From Candidatus Saccharimonadota bacterium (GTDB lineage: Bacteria; Patescibacteriota; Saccharimonadia; Saccharimonadales; SZUA-47): a stretch of 44,751 bases of DNA. Shown here in pieces: positions 22,218-32,300 of this stretch (position 1 is its first letter; each line of letters starts with the position of its first letter). The notes under the pieces are model-generated. The model had not been told where the DNA came from. It did no database searches and saw nothing but the letters and a program-made list of their open reading frames with translations. Made by a program: the position numbers and the translations under genes. The DNA lies in assembly GCA_017993025.1 (NCBI GenBank), contig JAGONL010000001.1:1-44751 (forward strand), given 5' to 3'.

Positions 22218-23297
22218 ATGCACATTGAGCAAGAGTTGAAACTAGATTTCAACGATGTATTACTGCGCCCAAAACGCAGTACGCTAAACAGCCGTAAAGA
22301 AGTTAAGCTAGAACGAGAATTCAAGTTTTATCATAGTTCTAAAACTTGGTCTGGCATACCACTACTGACTGCCAATATGGCAAGTTGTGGCACTTTTGAA
22401 TTAGCCCAAGTATTATCAGAAAAACAAATAATCACCACTTTTCACAAATATTATACTATCGATGATTACAAAAAGTTTTTTAAGAAATTCAAAAACCCAG
22501 ACTATGTTACCTATACCTTGGGCATCCGTGACGAAGATCTCGCCCAAATCCAAGCAATGGCTAAATCAGACTTACTTAAACACTTCACCTTTATTTGTAT
22601 TGATATACCTAACGGGTATTTACAAAGATTCAGTAATTTTGTGCGCAAAATCCGTAAACTATGTCCAAACCACGTAATAATTGCTGGTAATGTCGTCTCA
22701 AAAGAAATGACCGAAGAATTAATCTTAGCCGGTGCAGATATAGTAAAAGTCGGCATTGGAAGTGGTTCTGCCTGCACTACCAGACGTATGACTGGCGTAG
22801 GTATGCCACAGCTAAGTGCCGTTATAGAATGTGCTGACGCTGCTCATGGCATGTCTAGTGATAATGGTGCTTGCGGACTTATTATTTCCGACGGCGGGGC
22901 AGTAGTACCCGGCGACGTAGCTAAGGCATTTTGCGGTGGAGCAGACTTCTTAATGAGCGGGCAGATGTTTAGCGGGTTCGAAGAATCGGCCGGAGAAACC
23001 GTAGAAATCGACGGTAAAAAATACAAAGAATACTACGGCAGTTCATCTAACAAAGCCTTACAGGTAAACTATGGCAAAAAAGAAGCTCACCGAGCCAGCG
23101 AAGGTCGTCACGTACTCATGCCACATAAAGGTTCAATCCACGATTCTATGCAAGATTTATTTGGTGCTCTTCGAAGTACGGGTACATACATTGGCGCCCG
23201 CAAATTAAAAGAATTCTCACGACGTGCTACATTTGTGCGCGTCAACAACCAGCTCAACACGTCATTGTCATCCTACGATACGGAAAAAAGGTCTTAA
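22218..23297 (+). CDS. guaC: GMP reductase
   Basis: 359 aa of the IMPDH/GMPR family. GMP reductase converts GMP to IMP and ammonia with NADPH, linking guanine to adenine nucleotide pools. The N-terminus has DFNDVLLRPKRSTLNSR, and the catalytic loop GSGSACTTR carries the nucleophile Cys at about residue 186, followed by TGVGMPQLSAV. The phosphate-binding GACGLIISDGGAV and the late EGRHVLMPHKG complete the family pattern. There are no CBS domains, which separates it from IMP dehydrogenase. GAGGGT lies 7 nt before the ATG, and TATACT is about 22 bp upstream, so it has a conventional leader. In a reduced genome it suggests dependence on scavenged purines. Confidence 0.92.
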   Translation: MHIEQELKLDFNDVLLRPKRSTLNSRKEVKLEREFKFYHSSKTWSGIPLLTANMASCGTFELAQVLSEKQIITTFHKYYTIDDYKKFFKKFKNPDYVTYTLGIRDEDLAQIQAMAKSDLLKHFTFICIDIPNGYLQRFSNFVRKIRKLCPNHVIIAGNVVSKEMTEELILAGADIVKVGIGSGSACTTRRMTGVGMPQLSAVIECADAAHGMSSDNGACGLIISDGGAVVPGDVAKAFCGGADFLMSGQMFSGFEESAGETVEIDGKKYKEYYGSSSNKALQVNYGKKEAHRASEGRHVLMPHKGSIHDSMQDLFGALRSTGTYIGARKLKEFSRRATFVRVNNQLNTSLSSYDTEKRS

Positions 23298-23304
23298 ACA
23301 TATT

Positions 23305-23358
23305 CATAAGCACTTTTATATTTTATAGCCGTTGATATACTAAATTATTATGGGAAGA
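23305..23358 (+). repeat. Duplicated promoter/start block, first copy
   Basis: 54 bp including TATACT (23336-23341), 8 nt and ATGGGAAGA. It is repeated with one mismatch at 24633-24686, where its first bases also provide the stop codon of the preceding gene. It shows that the A-type genes were duplicated together with their promoter. Confidence 0.8.
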
Positions 23359-24030
23359 AAAAATGCAAACGCCAAAAAAGGCGGTACCAAACAACAACAA
23401 AGTAAAACAAAAGGTTCGCCTCGCAGAAGACACAGCGAACATTACGAGTACAATGTTTTGGGGGCAGGTCCAAAACCCAACGCTGAGTCCAGACGTGCAC
23501 CACAGAATCAGCGCAGGAATCCACAAGCAACAAAATCAACTTGGCCTAGCATATTCCGAATACCACTTGATGAAGACGCGCGAGCAATTAACAGTTTTTT
23601 AAGAAGTACTGGTGGAAAATACAAAAGAAATCCTTATTGGGGCATAAGATACACGCCAGTAATGCCTTCCGGCATTGAATTAATTTATAGCAAGTTTGAC
23701 CGAGAAACTGCTGATACTCTAAAGGCAGAATACCTACGAGAGCACAGTCATCAAATACCGTATGGTGTAAATTATCTATACCAACACGTTACTAAAACAG
23801 GTCAAATACAGTTGGGGGCTGACCCTACTGAGGAAACTAGACGATTGTTAGAATGGGATATTGAAGGCCTTTGGAATATTTTTGGAATTTCAGATCCCTA
23901 CCCGCATAAAGGCCTAATAATCGGGAGATATCCAACGCTAGAATTATACAATGACGCTAACACAAAGCTAACTAATACATTACTTCGTCAAGGCGGTGTT
24001 TTACTGACTTTTGGAGGAGTTCAGCTATAA
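23350..24030 (+). CDS. A-type array protein, copy A1, unknown
   Basis: 226 aa. A very basic, Gln/Lys/Arg-rich disordered start (about residues 1-65, MGRKNANAKKGGTKQQQSKT...) precedes a compact domain: WGIRYTPVMPSGIELIYSKF, then GQIQLGADPTEETRRLLEW, GLIIGRYPTLELYNDANTKL and the end GGVLLTFGGVQL. The domain and tail recur in A2 (24678), and the tail motif TFGGVQ also ends B2 and, modified, B1. The function is unknown; the basic tail could bind nucleic acid. The -10 box TATACT lies 8 nt before the ATG with no Shine-Dalgarno. Confidence 0.65.
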   Translation: MGRKNANAKKGGTKQQQSKTKGSPRRRHSEHYEYNVLGAGPKPNAESRRAPQNQRRNPQATKSTWPSIFRIPLDEDARAINSFLRSTGGKYKRNPYWGIRYTPVMPSGIELIYSKFDRETADTLKAEYLREHSHQIPYGVNYLYQHVTKTGQIQLGADPTEETRRLLEWDIEGLWNIFGISDPYPHKGLIIGRYPTLELYNDANTKLTNTLLRQGGVLLTFGGVQL

Positions 24031-24088
24031 TATTAAACTTAAAAATTAATATTGTTCATATGTCTATAAGTTGATATAATATACTTTA

Positions 24089-24637
24089 ATGTCAAATTTA
24101 CCTAGTCCTGAAGCCCTTAACTTCGACTCTGGACTTTATCGTCCGGCTGTCGCACACCACTACCTTGACGCCGGAATGGGCGAAGGATTAAGTAGTGGAG
24201 TTAATGAAAATGCCAGAATGCCCTTCATCTTAGACGGTAGTTTACGTGCAGCATTTAACAAGACTGTAGTCCCAGATAAATTAATAGATTCTCTCAATGA
24301 TTTATGTAAAGATGCAAACAATATTTTTCCTTTCTATTGTGAATCTATACGTCCAAAATTATCTAAAAATCGAAAATTTGTAATTCAAGCTTTGCCAAAC
24401 GATGAGACCAAAGAACAAATAAGAATAACCTACGATATGGCTAACAAGGCAGCTGATGTTGCAAAAGTAGGCTTAAGAGCTCATCTACCAGGAAATATTG
24501 TGCTTGGATCGTTCGATGACCTAGATGATGCAGCAAAATTTGCTCAAAGAATTAGCGACAATTATTGCGGAGTTCGTAGCCTAGCACCTATAGTAACTTT
24601 AGGTGGACTTACCGCTAAATCCTTAATAATTCCATAA
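24089..24637 (+). CDS. B-type array protein, copy B1, unknown
   Basis: 182 aa, soluble, starting MSNLPSPEALNFDSGLYRPA. The second half parallels the A proteins: KFVIQALPNDETKEQIRI, then GNIVLGSFDDLDDAAKFAQR and a tail PIVTLGGLTAKSLIIP, in which the GG motif is extended by eight residues compared with the others. Promoter TTGTTC, 17 bp, TATAAT (24075-24080), with 8 nt to the ATG and no Shine-Dalgarno. It is paired with A1; the same pair is repeated as A2-B2 directly downstream. No family was recognised. Confidence 0.6.
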   Translation: MSNLPSPEALNFDSGLYRPAVAHHYLDAGMGEGLSSGVNENARMPFILDGSLRAAFNKTVVPDKLIDSLNDLCKDANNIFPFYCESIRPKLSKNRKFVIQALPNDETKEQIRITYDMANKAADVAKVGLRAHLPGNIVLGSFDDLDDAAKFAQRISDNYCGVRSLAPIVTLGGLTAKSLIIP

Positions 24638-24686
24638 GCACTTTTAAATTTTATAGCCGTTGATATACTAAATTATTATGGGAAGA
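24633..24686 (+). repeat. Duplicated promoter/start block, second copy
   Basis: 53 of 54 bases match 23305-23358. The block overlaps the last codon and the stop of B1 (TAA at 24635-24637) and contains the promoter and first three codons of A2. Confidence 0.8.
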
Positions 24687-25364
24687 CATAACTTAAACAT
24701 CGGAGGAGAAGAAGAACCGGAACGACCGCGACCGCGACTGCACAAAAATCATCACGGTGATTTAAGAACAAGTCATAGAAAGCCTGCTCGATATCGTTTA
24801 CTAACAAGTTTACTAAACCCAGATAATTCTGCTATCCAATCTGCAGATTCACATGGCTGCAACCCTGAACCTGTGCACACAAGTGCATACCGTGCACCAA
24901 TCTCAAATAAACTAGTCACTATTGAAGACTTTTTGAAAGTCACGCAGGGAAGAGCGCCAAAAAGATTTCGCTCAGGTATTAGGTACCCTTCAATAGACAC
25001 AGACTACATGAGGAAAATATATAATAAATTTGATTCAGATAAAGCGGAAGAATTACTTCAAAAATATATACAACAACACGCGGGAACCATAGATTATTCT
25101 GTCGTTGAATTGGGTGATTTTCAAGAAAATAAAGGACAAATATTAATGAGAGCCAAGCCTACTGATGAAACATTAAAAGCTCTAGAACTAGATAGTACAG
25201 ATTTACTCAATACTTTTGGTATTGAAGATAATTTTACGTTCACAGGATTAAATATTGGCGCATTTTTGGGTATGAAAGCATACAATGATGCAGAACGTGA
25301 ACTTTGCGAAATACTTGAAAGACAGGGTGGGGTGCTTCTAACACTTGGCGGCGTCCAAATATAA
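24678..25364 (+). CDS. A-type array protein, copy A2, unknown
   Basis: 228 aa, paralogue of A1. The basic start (MGRHNLNIGGEEEPERPRPR, then Lys/His-rich) differs almost completely from A1 after the first four residues, while the domain is kept: FRSGIRYPSIDTDYMRKIYN, GQILMRAKPTDETLKALEL, GLNIGAFLGMKAYNDAEREL and the tail GGVLLTLGGVQI. So the promoter and the C-terminal domain are conserved, and the N-terminal tail is free to change. TATACT (24664-24669) is 8 nt before the ATG. Confidence 0.65.
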   Translation: MGRHNLNIGGEEEPERPRPRLHKNHHGDLRTSHRKPARYRLLTSLLNPDNSAIQSADSHGCNPEPVHTSAYRAPISNKLVTIEDFLKVTQGRAPKRFRSGIRYPSIDTDYMRKIYNKFDSDKAEELLQKYIQQHAGTIDYSVVELGDFQENKGQILMRAKPTDETLKALELDSTDLLNTFGIEDNFTFTGLNIGAFLGMKAYNDAERELCEILERQGGVLLTLGGVQI

Positions 25365-25419
25365 CAATTCTAAATATTAATATTGCTTAATTGTCGATTT
25401 ATAGTTATAGTATACTTTA

Positions 25420-25995
25420 ATGTCAAATTTTTTTACTTCTGACCAAATGCCAATTGAGCCAATTCACGGCGTAGAAACACCAGACTCAGGTTTTACCAGA
25501 TATTCTATACACGCATTAATACGTCCGGCAATAGAAACAGCTTTTTTAGACATGGCGCCTTCAGATTTTGATACTACCTCCACTTTTGGTGATTTACATA
25601 TTGTTGCCGCTTTCAGAGGAACCGTGCTTCAGCTGCTGGATCGAGGACTTACTCTGGAAGACCTAGATCAAAAGTTAGATGATCTTGTTACTAAAACAGA
25701 AAACGATCGCATAAATTACTTCCCTAATGCTTTTGGTGTAAATGAAAATAAAGGCGTGTTTACAGTACTAGCTAGTCCTGACCAGCTAACCAGAGCAAGA
25801 ATTAAAGGTTCGACAAGAGGTGTGGATAGAATTATGGGCGGACAAGTATCCCATAATGCTAAAAATTTCCCTTTAGCAAAGTTTCTCAGTAAGGAAGAAG
25901 CCGATACTTATTTTGTAAAAATTGCTAGACTTTATAACTTAGACATGAAGCCAGAAGGCATTCCGCTAGCAGTGTTCGGCGGAGTCCAACGCTAA
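25420..25995 (+). CDS. B-type array protein, copy B2, unknown
   Basis: 191 aa, paralogue of B1: MSNFFTSDQMPIEPIHGVET, a helical middle (GTVLQLLDRGLTLEDLDQKL), GVFTVLASPDQLTRARIKG, then the tail GIPLAVFGGVQR, which keeps the FGGVQ end of the A proteins. Promoter TTGCTT, 17 bp, TATAGT (25406-25411) with 8 nt to the ATG, clearly related to the B1 promoter. It is the last gene of the A-B-A-B array, with the helicase gene 44 bp downstream under its own -10. Confidence 0.65.
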   Translation: MSNFFTSDQMPIEPIHGVETPDSGFTRYSIHALIRPAIETAFLDMAPSDFDTTSTFGDLHIVAAFRGTVLQLLDRGLTLEDLDQKLDDLVTKTENDRINYFPNAFGVNENKGVFTVLASPDQLTRARIKGSTRGVDRIMGGQVSHNAKNFPLAKFLSKEEADTYFVKIARLYNLDMKPEGIPLAVFGGVQR

Positions 25996-26039
25996 ATCTA
26001 CTCTTTAGTATTACCCCATAACCGAGGTACAATAGTTCT

Positions 26040-29000
26040 ATGATTGGTAGCGGAGTTACTATAAAGCTAAACCCAGCCCAGCAAACAGCTGTTGATGCAA
26101 TTGACGGACCGGTGCTTGTTATTGCCGGACCAGGAACGGGCAAAACACAATTGCTTAGCATGCGCGTTGTCAAAATCCTAGAAACCACAGACACTAGCCC
26201 GCAGAATATTTTGTGTCTGACTTTCACGAACAAGGCCGCAAACAACATGCGTGAACGGCTATTCGATTTAATCGGTCCAACCGCCTACAGCGTCGCTGTA
26301 CATACTTTTCATAGTTTTGCGGCAGATATCATGAACAAAAACCCTGACCATTTCTGGAACGGTGCTTCTTTAAGTGTCGTACCAGACGCGGTACAGCTAG
26401 AGATTATCCAAGATATTCTGGGTTCGTTGCCACTAGACAACCCCTTGGCGCGCAGATTTGCCGGCGAGTTAACTGGACTTAAAGCTACCAAAGAAGCCCT
26501 TAAACTCACCAAAGAAGCCGGCCTAACCCCAGAAAAGTTGCGAGCCATAATTGAGCTAAACCTAGCATATATAGACATTGCCGAGCCAATTTTAGTAGAG
26601 CATTTAAGCGCTCCACTTTCTTTTAAAAAACTACAAACCCTAGCTGATTCACTAGAAGCCGATCTGCCAGAACAATCCATAGATGAACACATGGCACCGT
26701 TAATGTCACTGCGCACTGTTATTCTCAAAAGCCTAGACGACGCAATCAATCAGGATGAACCAACCGGCAAATCAACTAATACTGGCAAATGGAAAAAACG
26801 CTTTATCCAAACCGTGGCCGGCCAAAAGCTCATGGATGATGAACGCAGGCGCAATAATTGGTGGCTGGCCCTTAGTGATGTCTACACAAAATACCGCGAC
26901 TCTTTGCATGAACGGGGCTACTATGATTATGCCGACATGCTGGTCGAGGTAATCGTACAGTTAGAGAAAAACGACGAACTACGGGCTTCTGTGCAGGAGC
27001 AGTACAACTACGTACTGATTGACGAGTTTCAGGACACCAACTCTGCCCAGTTACGCCTAGCTCACCTAGTTGCCGATCATTATTCTAGTGCAGGCAAGCC
27101 AAACCTGATGGTCGTTGGTGACGACGACCAGTCAATCTACAAATTTAACGGCGCAGAGCTCAATAATATGCTCGGATTTAGGTCGTTCTACGGCGTAGAC
27201 AAGCCTATTGTACTGTCAGAGAATTATCGCTCATCGCAGGCCATTTTAGACGTGGCAAAACTTGTTGCAGAGCAATCCACCGACCGTTTAGTCAACCGTG
27301 AAAAAGACATTACTAAAAACCTTGTTGCCACAAGAGACGCTACAAAAGGCAGTGTGATTGAGCATATTCACTACCCTTCAGAACAGCACCAGTTTAGCTC
27401 TATCGCCAGAAAGATTGACGACACGTTCAGTCCAGAAAAAACAGTTGCCGTACTAGCCCGCAATCATCAAAGTCTGCGTAATATGGCCTCACGACTCCAG
27501 GCTCTAAACGTTCCTGTGCGCTATGAACAGCAAAACGACGTGCTGGCACATCCGGCGGTAGAACAGGTGATAATACTTGCTCAGGCTATGGTTGCTATCG
27601 CAGAAGGCGACGAGCCAGAAGTAAACACACTGCTAGCGCATACTTTGCGTCATCCAATGTGGGGGATAGATGCAAAAATTTTATGGCAATTGGCAATAGA
27701 CAATCGCTATAATGCCCACTGGCTAGATTCAATGCTAACTAGTGACGACGAAAAGCTAAAATCCATAGCTGGTAGTATGATTGTTTTTGCCCAAACCGCC
27801 GTCAGCGAACCACTGCCACTAGTTTTAGAACAGTTACTAGGTCTCCGTGACCATGAATCATTTCACAGCCCACTAAAAGATTATTATGTTCAAAACGCCC
27901 AGCTTTCCCAGCAGTATCTAGAAACACTTTCTGCTTTGCAACTCTTAAGGTCAATGGCTGATGAATTTTCACGTCATAGCACCGCTAAACTCACAGATTT
28001 TGTTAATTTTATAAAAGTTAACCAGGGCGGTGATTCACTAGTTAGCGACCAGACTGTATTTTTGAGCGGGCAACACGCTGTAGAACTACTGACAGTACAC
28101 AAAGCCAAAGGTCTAGAATTTGATACCGTTTATATTATCGATGCCGTCGAGAGCAACTGGAAACCAAGCACCAATGGCCGTAAACCGCCGGCCAATTTGC
28201 CACTGCAAGCATATGGCGACGACCAAGACGATTATGTCCGGTTGTTCTACGTGGCAGTTACGCGCGCCAAGCAGTCGCTAATTGTTTCTAGCTATGCTAC
28301 CGACACTTCCGGCAAAGATATTTTGCCCGCCGCCTTTGTACGGGCTAGTCTGCCAGAGCGTATAGCAAATGAAGAAATTGAAACACTGACAATCTTAGAA
28401 GAATCCAGCACCTGGCCACAGCTATCTAATGTGGACGAAAAACTGCTACTAACACCACTGGTAGAGGACTTCAGGCTTCCGGTAACGGCAATGATAAATT
28501 TCCTAGACGTAGACGCTGGTGGACCACAATATTTCAAAGAGCGTAATCTACTGCGCCTGCCAGAGGCAAAATCTATCAGTCAATCCTACGGTACGGCAAT
28601 TCACTCAGCCCTAGAATATGCCATGATACTGACCAACCGTGGCAAATTTGACCTAGACGACATAACCACAAAGTTTGAAGACGCCCTAATCAAAGAACAC
28701 GTCCCAGCGCACGAATTTGAGCGTTACCACACCCAGGGCCAACGCCTACTTTGGACACTGTTTGAAACCAATAGATACGAACTACCTCAGGGTAGTCTAT
28801 CAGAACAATCACTGAATTATATATTGCCAGGTGGCGCACAGCTGGGTGGTAAACTTGACCGCGTCGATACGCAAGATAAATCAAATCTAGTCATAGTCGA
28901 CTACAAAACTGGCAATGGGCTTTCAAGCTTTTCAACCCAGAACAAAAACTTGATGGTCAAAGCCTGGAAGCACAAAACACAGTTAATCTTCTACGCACTT

Positions 29001-29255
29001 TTAACTTCGCTTGACCCACGCTACAGTGGATTTAAGTCTACCGAATGCCAGATGGTCTATGTAGAATGCCCAGAAATCAAAGACCTAATCCGCAGTTATT
29101 TTCCATCACCAGATGAAGTAGCCCGCATGGCCACACTCGCCTCAAAAGTCTACGCTCATATTCAAAACCTAAATTTTCCAGATATATCCGGCTACCCAGA
29201 GGGAATAGACGGAATTCTACAGTTCGAACAAGACTTAATCGACGACAAAATCTAG
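26040..29255 (+). CDS. UvrD/PcrA-family helicase with C-terminal PD-(D/E)XK nuclease
   Basis: 1071 aa. Superfamily 1A helicase motifs run in order: Walker A AGPGTGKT (29-36), TFTNKAANNMRERL, motif II LIDEFQDT with Asp at about 328, VVGDDDQSIYKFNG, LSENYRS, HKAKGLEFD at about 687, and VAVTRAK. The C-terminal 200 residues contain GTAIHSALEY, LGGKLDRVD and VIVDYKTGNG (about 950-957), the RecB/Cas4-type PD-(D/E)XK nuclease. The protein therefore couples 3'-5' translocation to DNA cleavage and probably works in recombinational repair or end processing, like an AddA/AdnB-type subunit. I see no Cys cluster for an iron-sulfur site. TACAAT lies 6 nt before the ATG without a Shine-Dalgarno. Confidence 0.93.
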   Translation: MIGSGVTIKLNPAQQTAVDAIDGPVLVIAGPGTGKTQLLSMRVVKILETTDTSPQNILCLTFTNKAANNMRERLFDLIGPTAYSVAVHTFHSFAADIMNKNPDHFWNGASLSVVPDAVQLEIIQDILGSLPLDNPLARRFAGELTGLKATKEALKLTKEAGLTPEKLRAIIELNLAYIDIAEPILVEHLSAPLSFKKLQTLADSLEADLPEQSIDEHMAPLMSLRTVILKSLDDAINQDEPTGKSTNTGKWKKRFIQTVAGQKLMDDERRRNNWWLALSDVYTKYRDSLHERGYYDYADMLVEVIVQLEKNDELRASVQEQYNYVLIDEFQDTNSAQLRLAHLVADHYSSAGKPNLMVVGDDDQSIYKFNGAELNNMLGFRSFYGVDKPIVLSENYRSSQAILDVAKLVAEQSTDRLVNREKDITKNLVATRDATKGSVIEHIHYPSEQHQFSSIARKIDDTFSPEKTVAVLARNHQSLRNMASRLQALNVPVRYEQQNDVLAHPAVEQVIILAQAMVAIAEGDEPEVNTLLAHTLRHPMWGIDAKILWQLAIDNRYNAHWLDSMLTSDDEKLKSIAGSMIVFAQTAVSEPLPLVLEQLLGLRDHESFHSPLKDYYVQNAQLSQQYLETLSALQLLRSMADEFSRHSTAKLTDFVNFIKVNQGGDSLVSDQTVFLSGQHAVELLTVHKAKGLEFDTVYIIDAVESNWKPSTNGRKPPANLPLQAYGDDQDDYVRLFYVAVTRAKQSLIVSSYATDTSGKDILPAAFVRASLPERIANEEIETLTILEESSTWPQLSNVDEKLLLTPLVEDFRLPVTAMINFLDVDAGGPQYFKERNLLRLPEAKSISQSYGTAIHSALEYAMILTNRGKFDLDDITTKFEDALIKEHVPAHEFERYHTQGQRLLWTLFETNRYELPQGSLSEQSLNYILPGGAQLGGKLDRVDTQDKSNLVIVDYKTGNGLSSFSTQNKNLMVKAWKHKTQLIFYALLTSLDPRYSGFKSTECQMVYVECPEIKDLIRSYFPSPDEVARMATLASKVYAHIQNLNFPDISGYPEGIDGILQFEQDLIDDKI

Positions 29256-29391
29256 AAACTTAGCTCCTTACGCCATGCCCAAATCTTGTACCAAATGATA
29301 CAACCAATAAATTGTTGTGGATAAATCAATAATTATATTTATGTAAATTATGCTTATGCATTATACTTCTAAGCATAAAGAGGGGCGCAAA

Positions 29392-32300
29392 ATGAAAATT
29401 AGTAGTATATTGAGGCGTTTTAAGTACGCATTAGTAAGCATAGCCTATGCAATTTCAATAATGTTAGGGCTATTTAGTCCATCAATAGCTAGTGCCGATG
29501 CGCTAATTAGCTATGGTGGTAGTAGTGTAAGTGGGGCAGTTGAATCAATAATAGATCTACCAGGTATTACAGTTAGCGGTAGTGATCCAACAATACCAAT
29601 GACAATTACTATTGATGATGGCTATCTTTATATGGACGACGTAACTGGGCTAGACTTTACCTCAGATTTAAGGGCCTCTGCATTATCGTTCAGTGGCACA
29701 GTTTCCGAAATAAATAACGCCCTTACTACTCTAAAATACCGCTCAATTAACGCAGGCGCAAAAACACTTACTGCAACAATTGTCGGCGCCGGGGTTGTTT
29801 TCTTCCCTGAAAACGGCCATCTTTATGAAGTTGTAAATAACGGCTCATCATTAAGTTGGGACGATTCAGTACCTCTAGCTACCGCCAGAACAATGAATGG
29901 CGCAACTGGTTATCTCGCCACCGTGACGACGCAAGCAGAAAATGATTACCTAGTTGGACGATTGTCAGGTGATGGTTGGTTTGGCGCTTCTGATTCTGGC
30001 ATTGAGGGTGACTGGAAGTGGGTTTCAGGACCAGAAACCGGCACATCTTTCTGGGCAGGCTTAGGTGACGGCGCACCAGTAGACAGTTTATTCTCAAACT
30101 GGGCAAGCGGTGAGCCTAACGATTATGATGCCGGCGAAGACTGTGCACAATTTTACTCAAGCGGGTCAGGCTGGAACGACCTACCATGTAACGGACCATA
30201 CCTAGACTACTATATTGTTGAGTACGGTGCTCCTGGTGATTTACCGACAGCCCCAGACAACGTAACTTTTACTGTTAACGTAACAGCACCAAGCGCTGAT
30301 GTAGTGCCAATTTCAAGCTGTTTAGACCTTATTGATGTCGAAGACAACCCAGAAATAGACAATCGCTATGACACACTTCAGCTTACTACTAACGTAGATT
30401 GTACGGGTGAGTCACTTCTACCAATGTTCGACGATAGCGACACGGACTTTGGCAACATCGGATTTCGTGGAGAATTTGACGGCAACGGCTATACTCTAAG
30501 TAATATAGATATCAACAGCCCTATGACTGATAGTGTAGGGCTATTTGCATCAACAAACGACGCATCTTTCACAGATCTTACAATCAGTGGTGGTGTTGTT
30601 GGCAGTTACTGTGTTGGTGGTTTAGTAGGTAGTGCAACAAACACAAGCTTCACAAATGTCACTTCAACTATTAGCGTAGAAGGTAACTCAGAAATAGGTG
30701 GAATAGTAGGTTGTTATACCGCCGAAGATAGCGACGATAATATGTTTAGTAATGTGTCAGTAACAAACACGCTGACAAACAATGATGACGATGCTATAGG
30801 TGGACTTATTGGTGATTTTGAATCTAATGACGATAGTACGACATCATTTGACGTAATTTCTGCAGATACTACTTTCGTTGCCAGCTATGGTCGTCTTGGT
30901 GGATTAATCGGTAAATTCGACTCATACGGTAATAGTTCTGTGGATATCAGTGGAGTCACAGTAGATACGATAGACGCAGATGTTTCTACTGTCGGCGGTG
31001 TCATAGGCGAAGTTGATATGGAGGATGACGCAACCCTTAACATCGAAAATATTACCGTAACTGGATATATTTCAGGCGATAGCGAAGTGGGTGGAATCAT
31101 CGGAGAACTTGACAGCGATGCAAACCAAGAAAATGCAGTTATCAGAGACACGCACATCGAAGCAGATATTGACGGCTACTCCAGCGTTGCCGGTTTAGTC
31201 GGAGAAGGCGACACAATGCAAATTAGAAATTCGTCATACCAAGGCACATTAACAGCAGAGGATAGTTACGTTGGTGGAATTATCGGACAAGCAGACTATG
31301 CTCTAGTTTACAAATCCTGGACGACCGGCACACTAGATAGCCCTTCCGGCGGTTACGTTGGCGGTATCTTTGGTGAATCGTACTATTCAACCATCGACGA
31401 ATCCTACAGCACAATGACCTCAGACGCATCAAGTTCAAGCTACGTCGGTGGTCTTGCTGGTTACTTATCTTATGAGAGTGAAATAAACAACTCCTACGCC
31501 AGAGGCAACCAAAGTGCTGGTAGCTACGTTGGTGGTCTTGCTGGTTACTGTGAAGAAGCGACAATTACAAACTCCTACGCAACAGGCCAAGCAAGTGCAG
31601 AAGGAGGCACAGGTGGTCTAGTTGGAGATGATAGTGACTGTACGCTCACTAATTCATTCTGGGACACAGAAACTTCAGCCCAGGCAACAACCAACGGCGA
31701 CGGAACCGGCAAAACAACTTCTGAGATGAAAAACATTGCAACTTTCACAGATACCGATACAGAGGGCTTAGACGAATCCTGGGACTTCAGCGCAGTATGG
31801 GGCATCAACTCATCACTCAACGATGGCTACCCATGTCTACGATGGCAAGATGAAGAGTGCACAACACCTGAAATAGACGATGAAGATGGTATTAGCCCAG
31901 AAACCGAAAATTCTTCACCGAACAGTGGCGACGCCAACAATGACGGCGCCCAAGATAGCGAACAAAGCCACGTTAGTAGTTTTCTAAACCCAGTAACTGC
32001 AAAGTACTCAGTAATTCAGGTAGACTCAGCATGCACACTTTCACAAGTCTCATCTCAGCAAGAAGCATCAAATACTACTGCAGATAGTGGCTACAACTAC
32101 GCAACTGGTTTAGTAAACTTTTCAGCAAACTGTGGCACTCCAGGATATACCACCACGGCAAAAGTTATAGTCTTCGGCGTATCAGCTAGCAACTTAGTCT
32201 TACGTAAGTACAACCCAAACACCAAAGCCTATTTCACTATTACTACAGCCACTATCACAGACGTCACAATTGGCGGCCAAGCCGCAGCCTTAGCAACATA

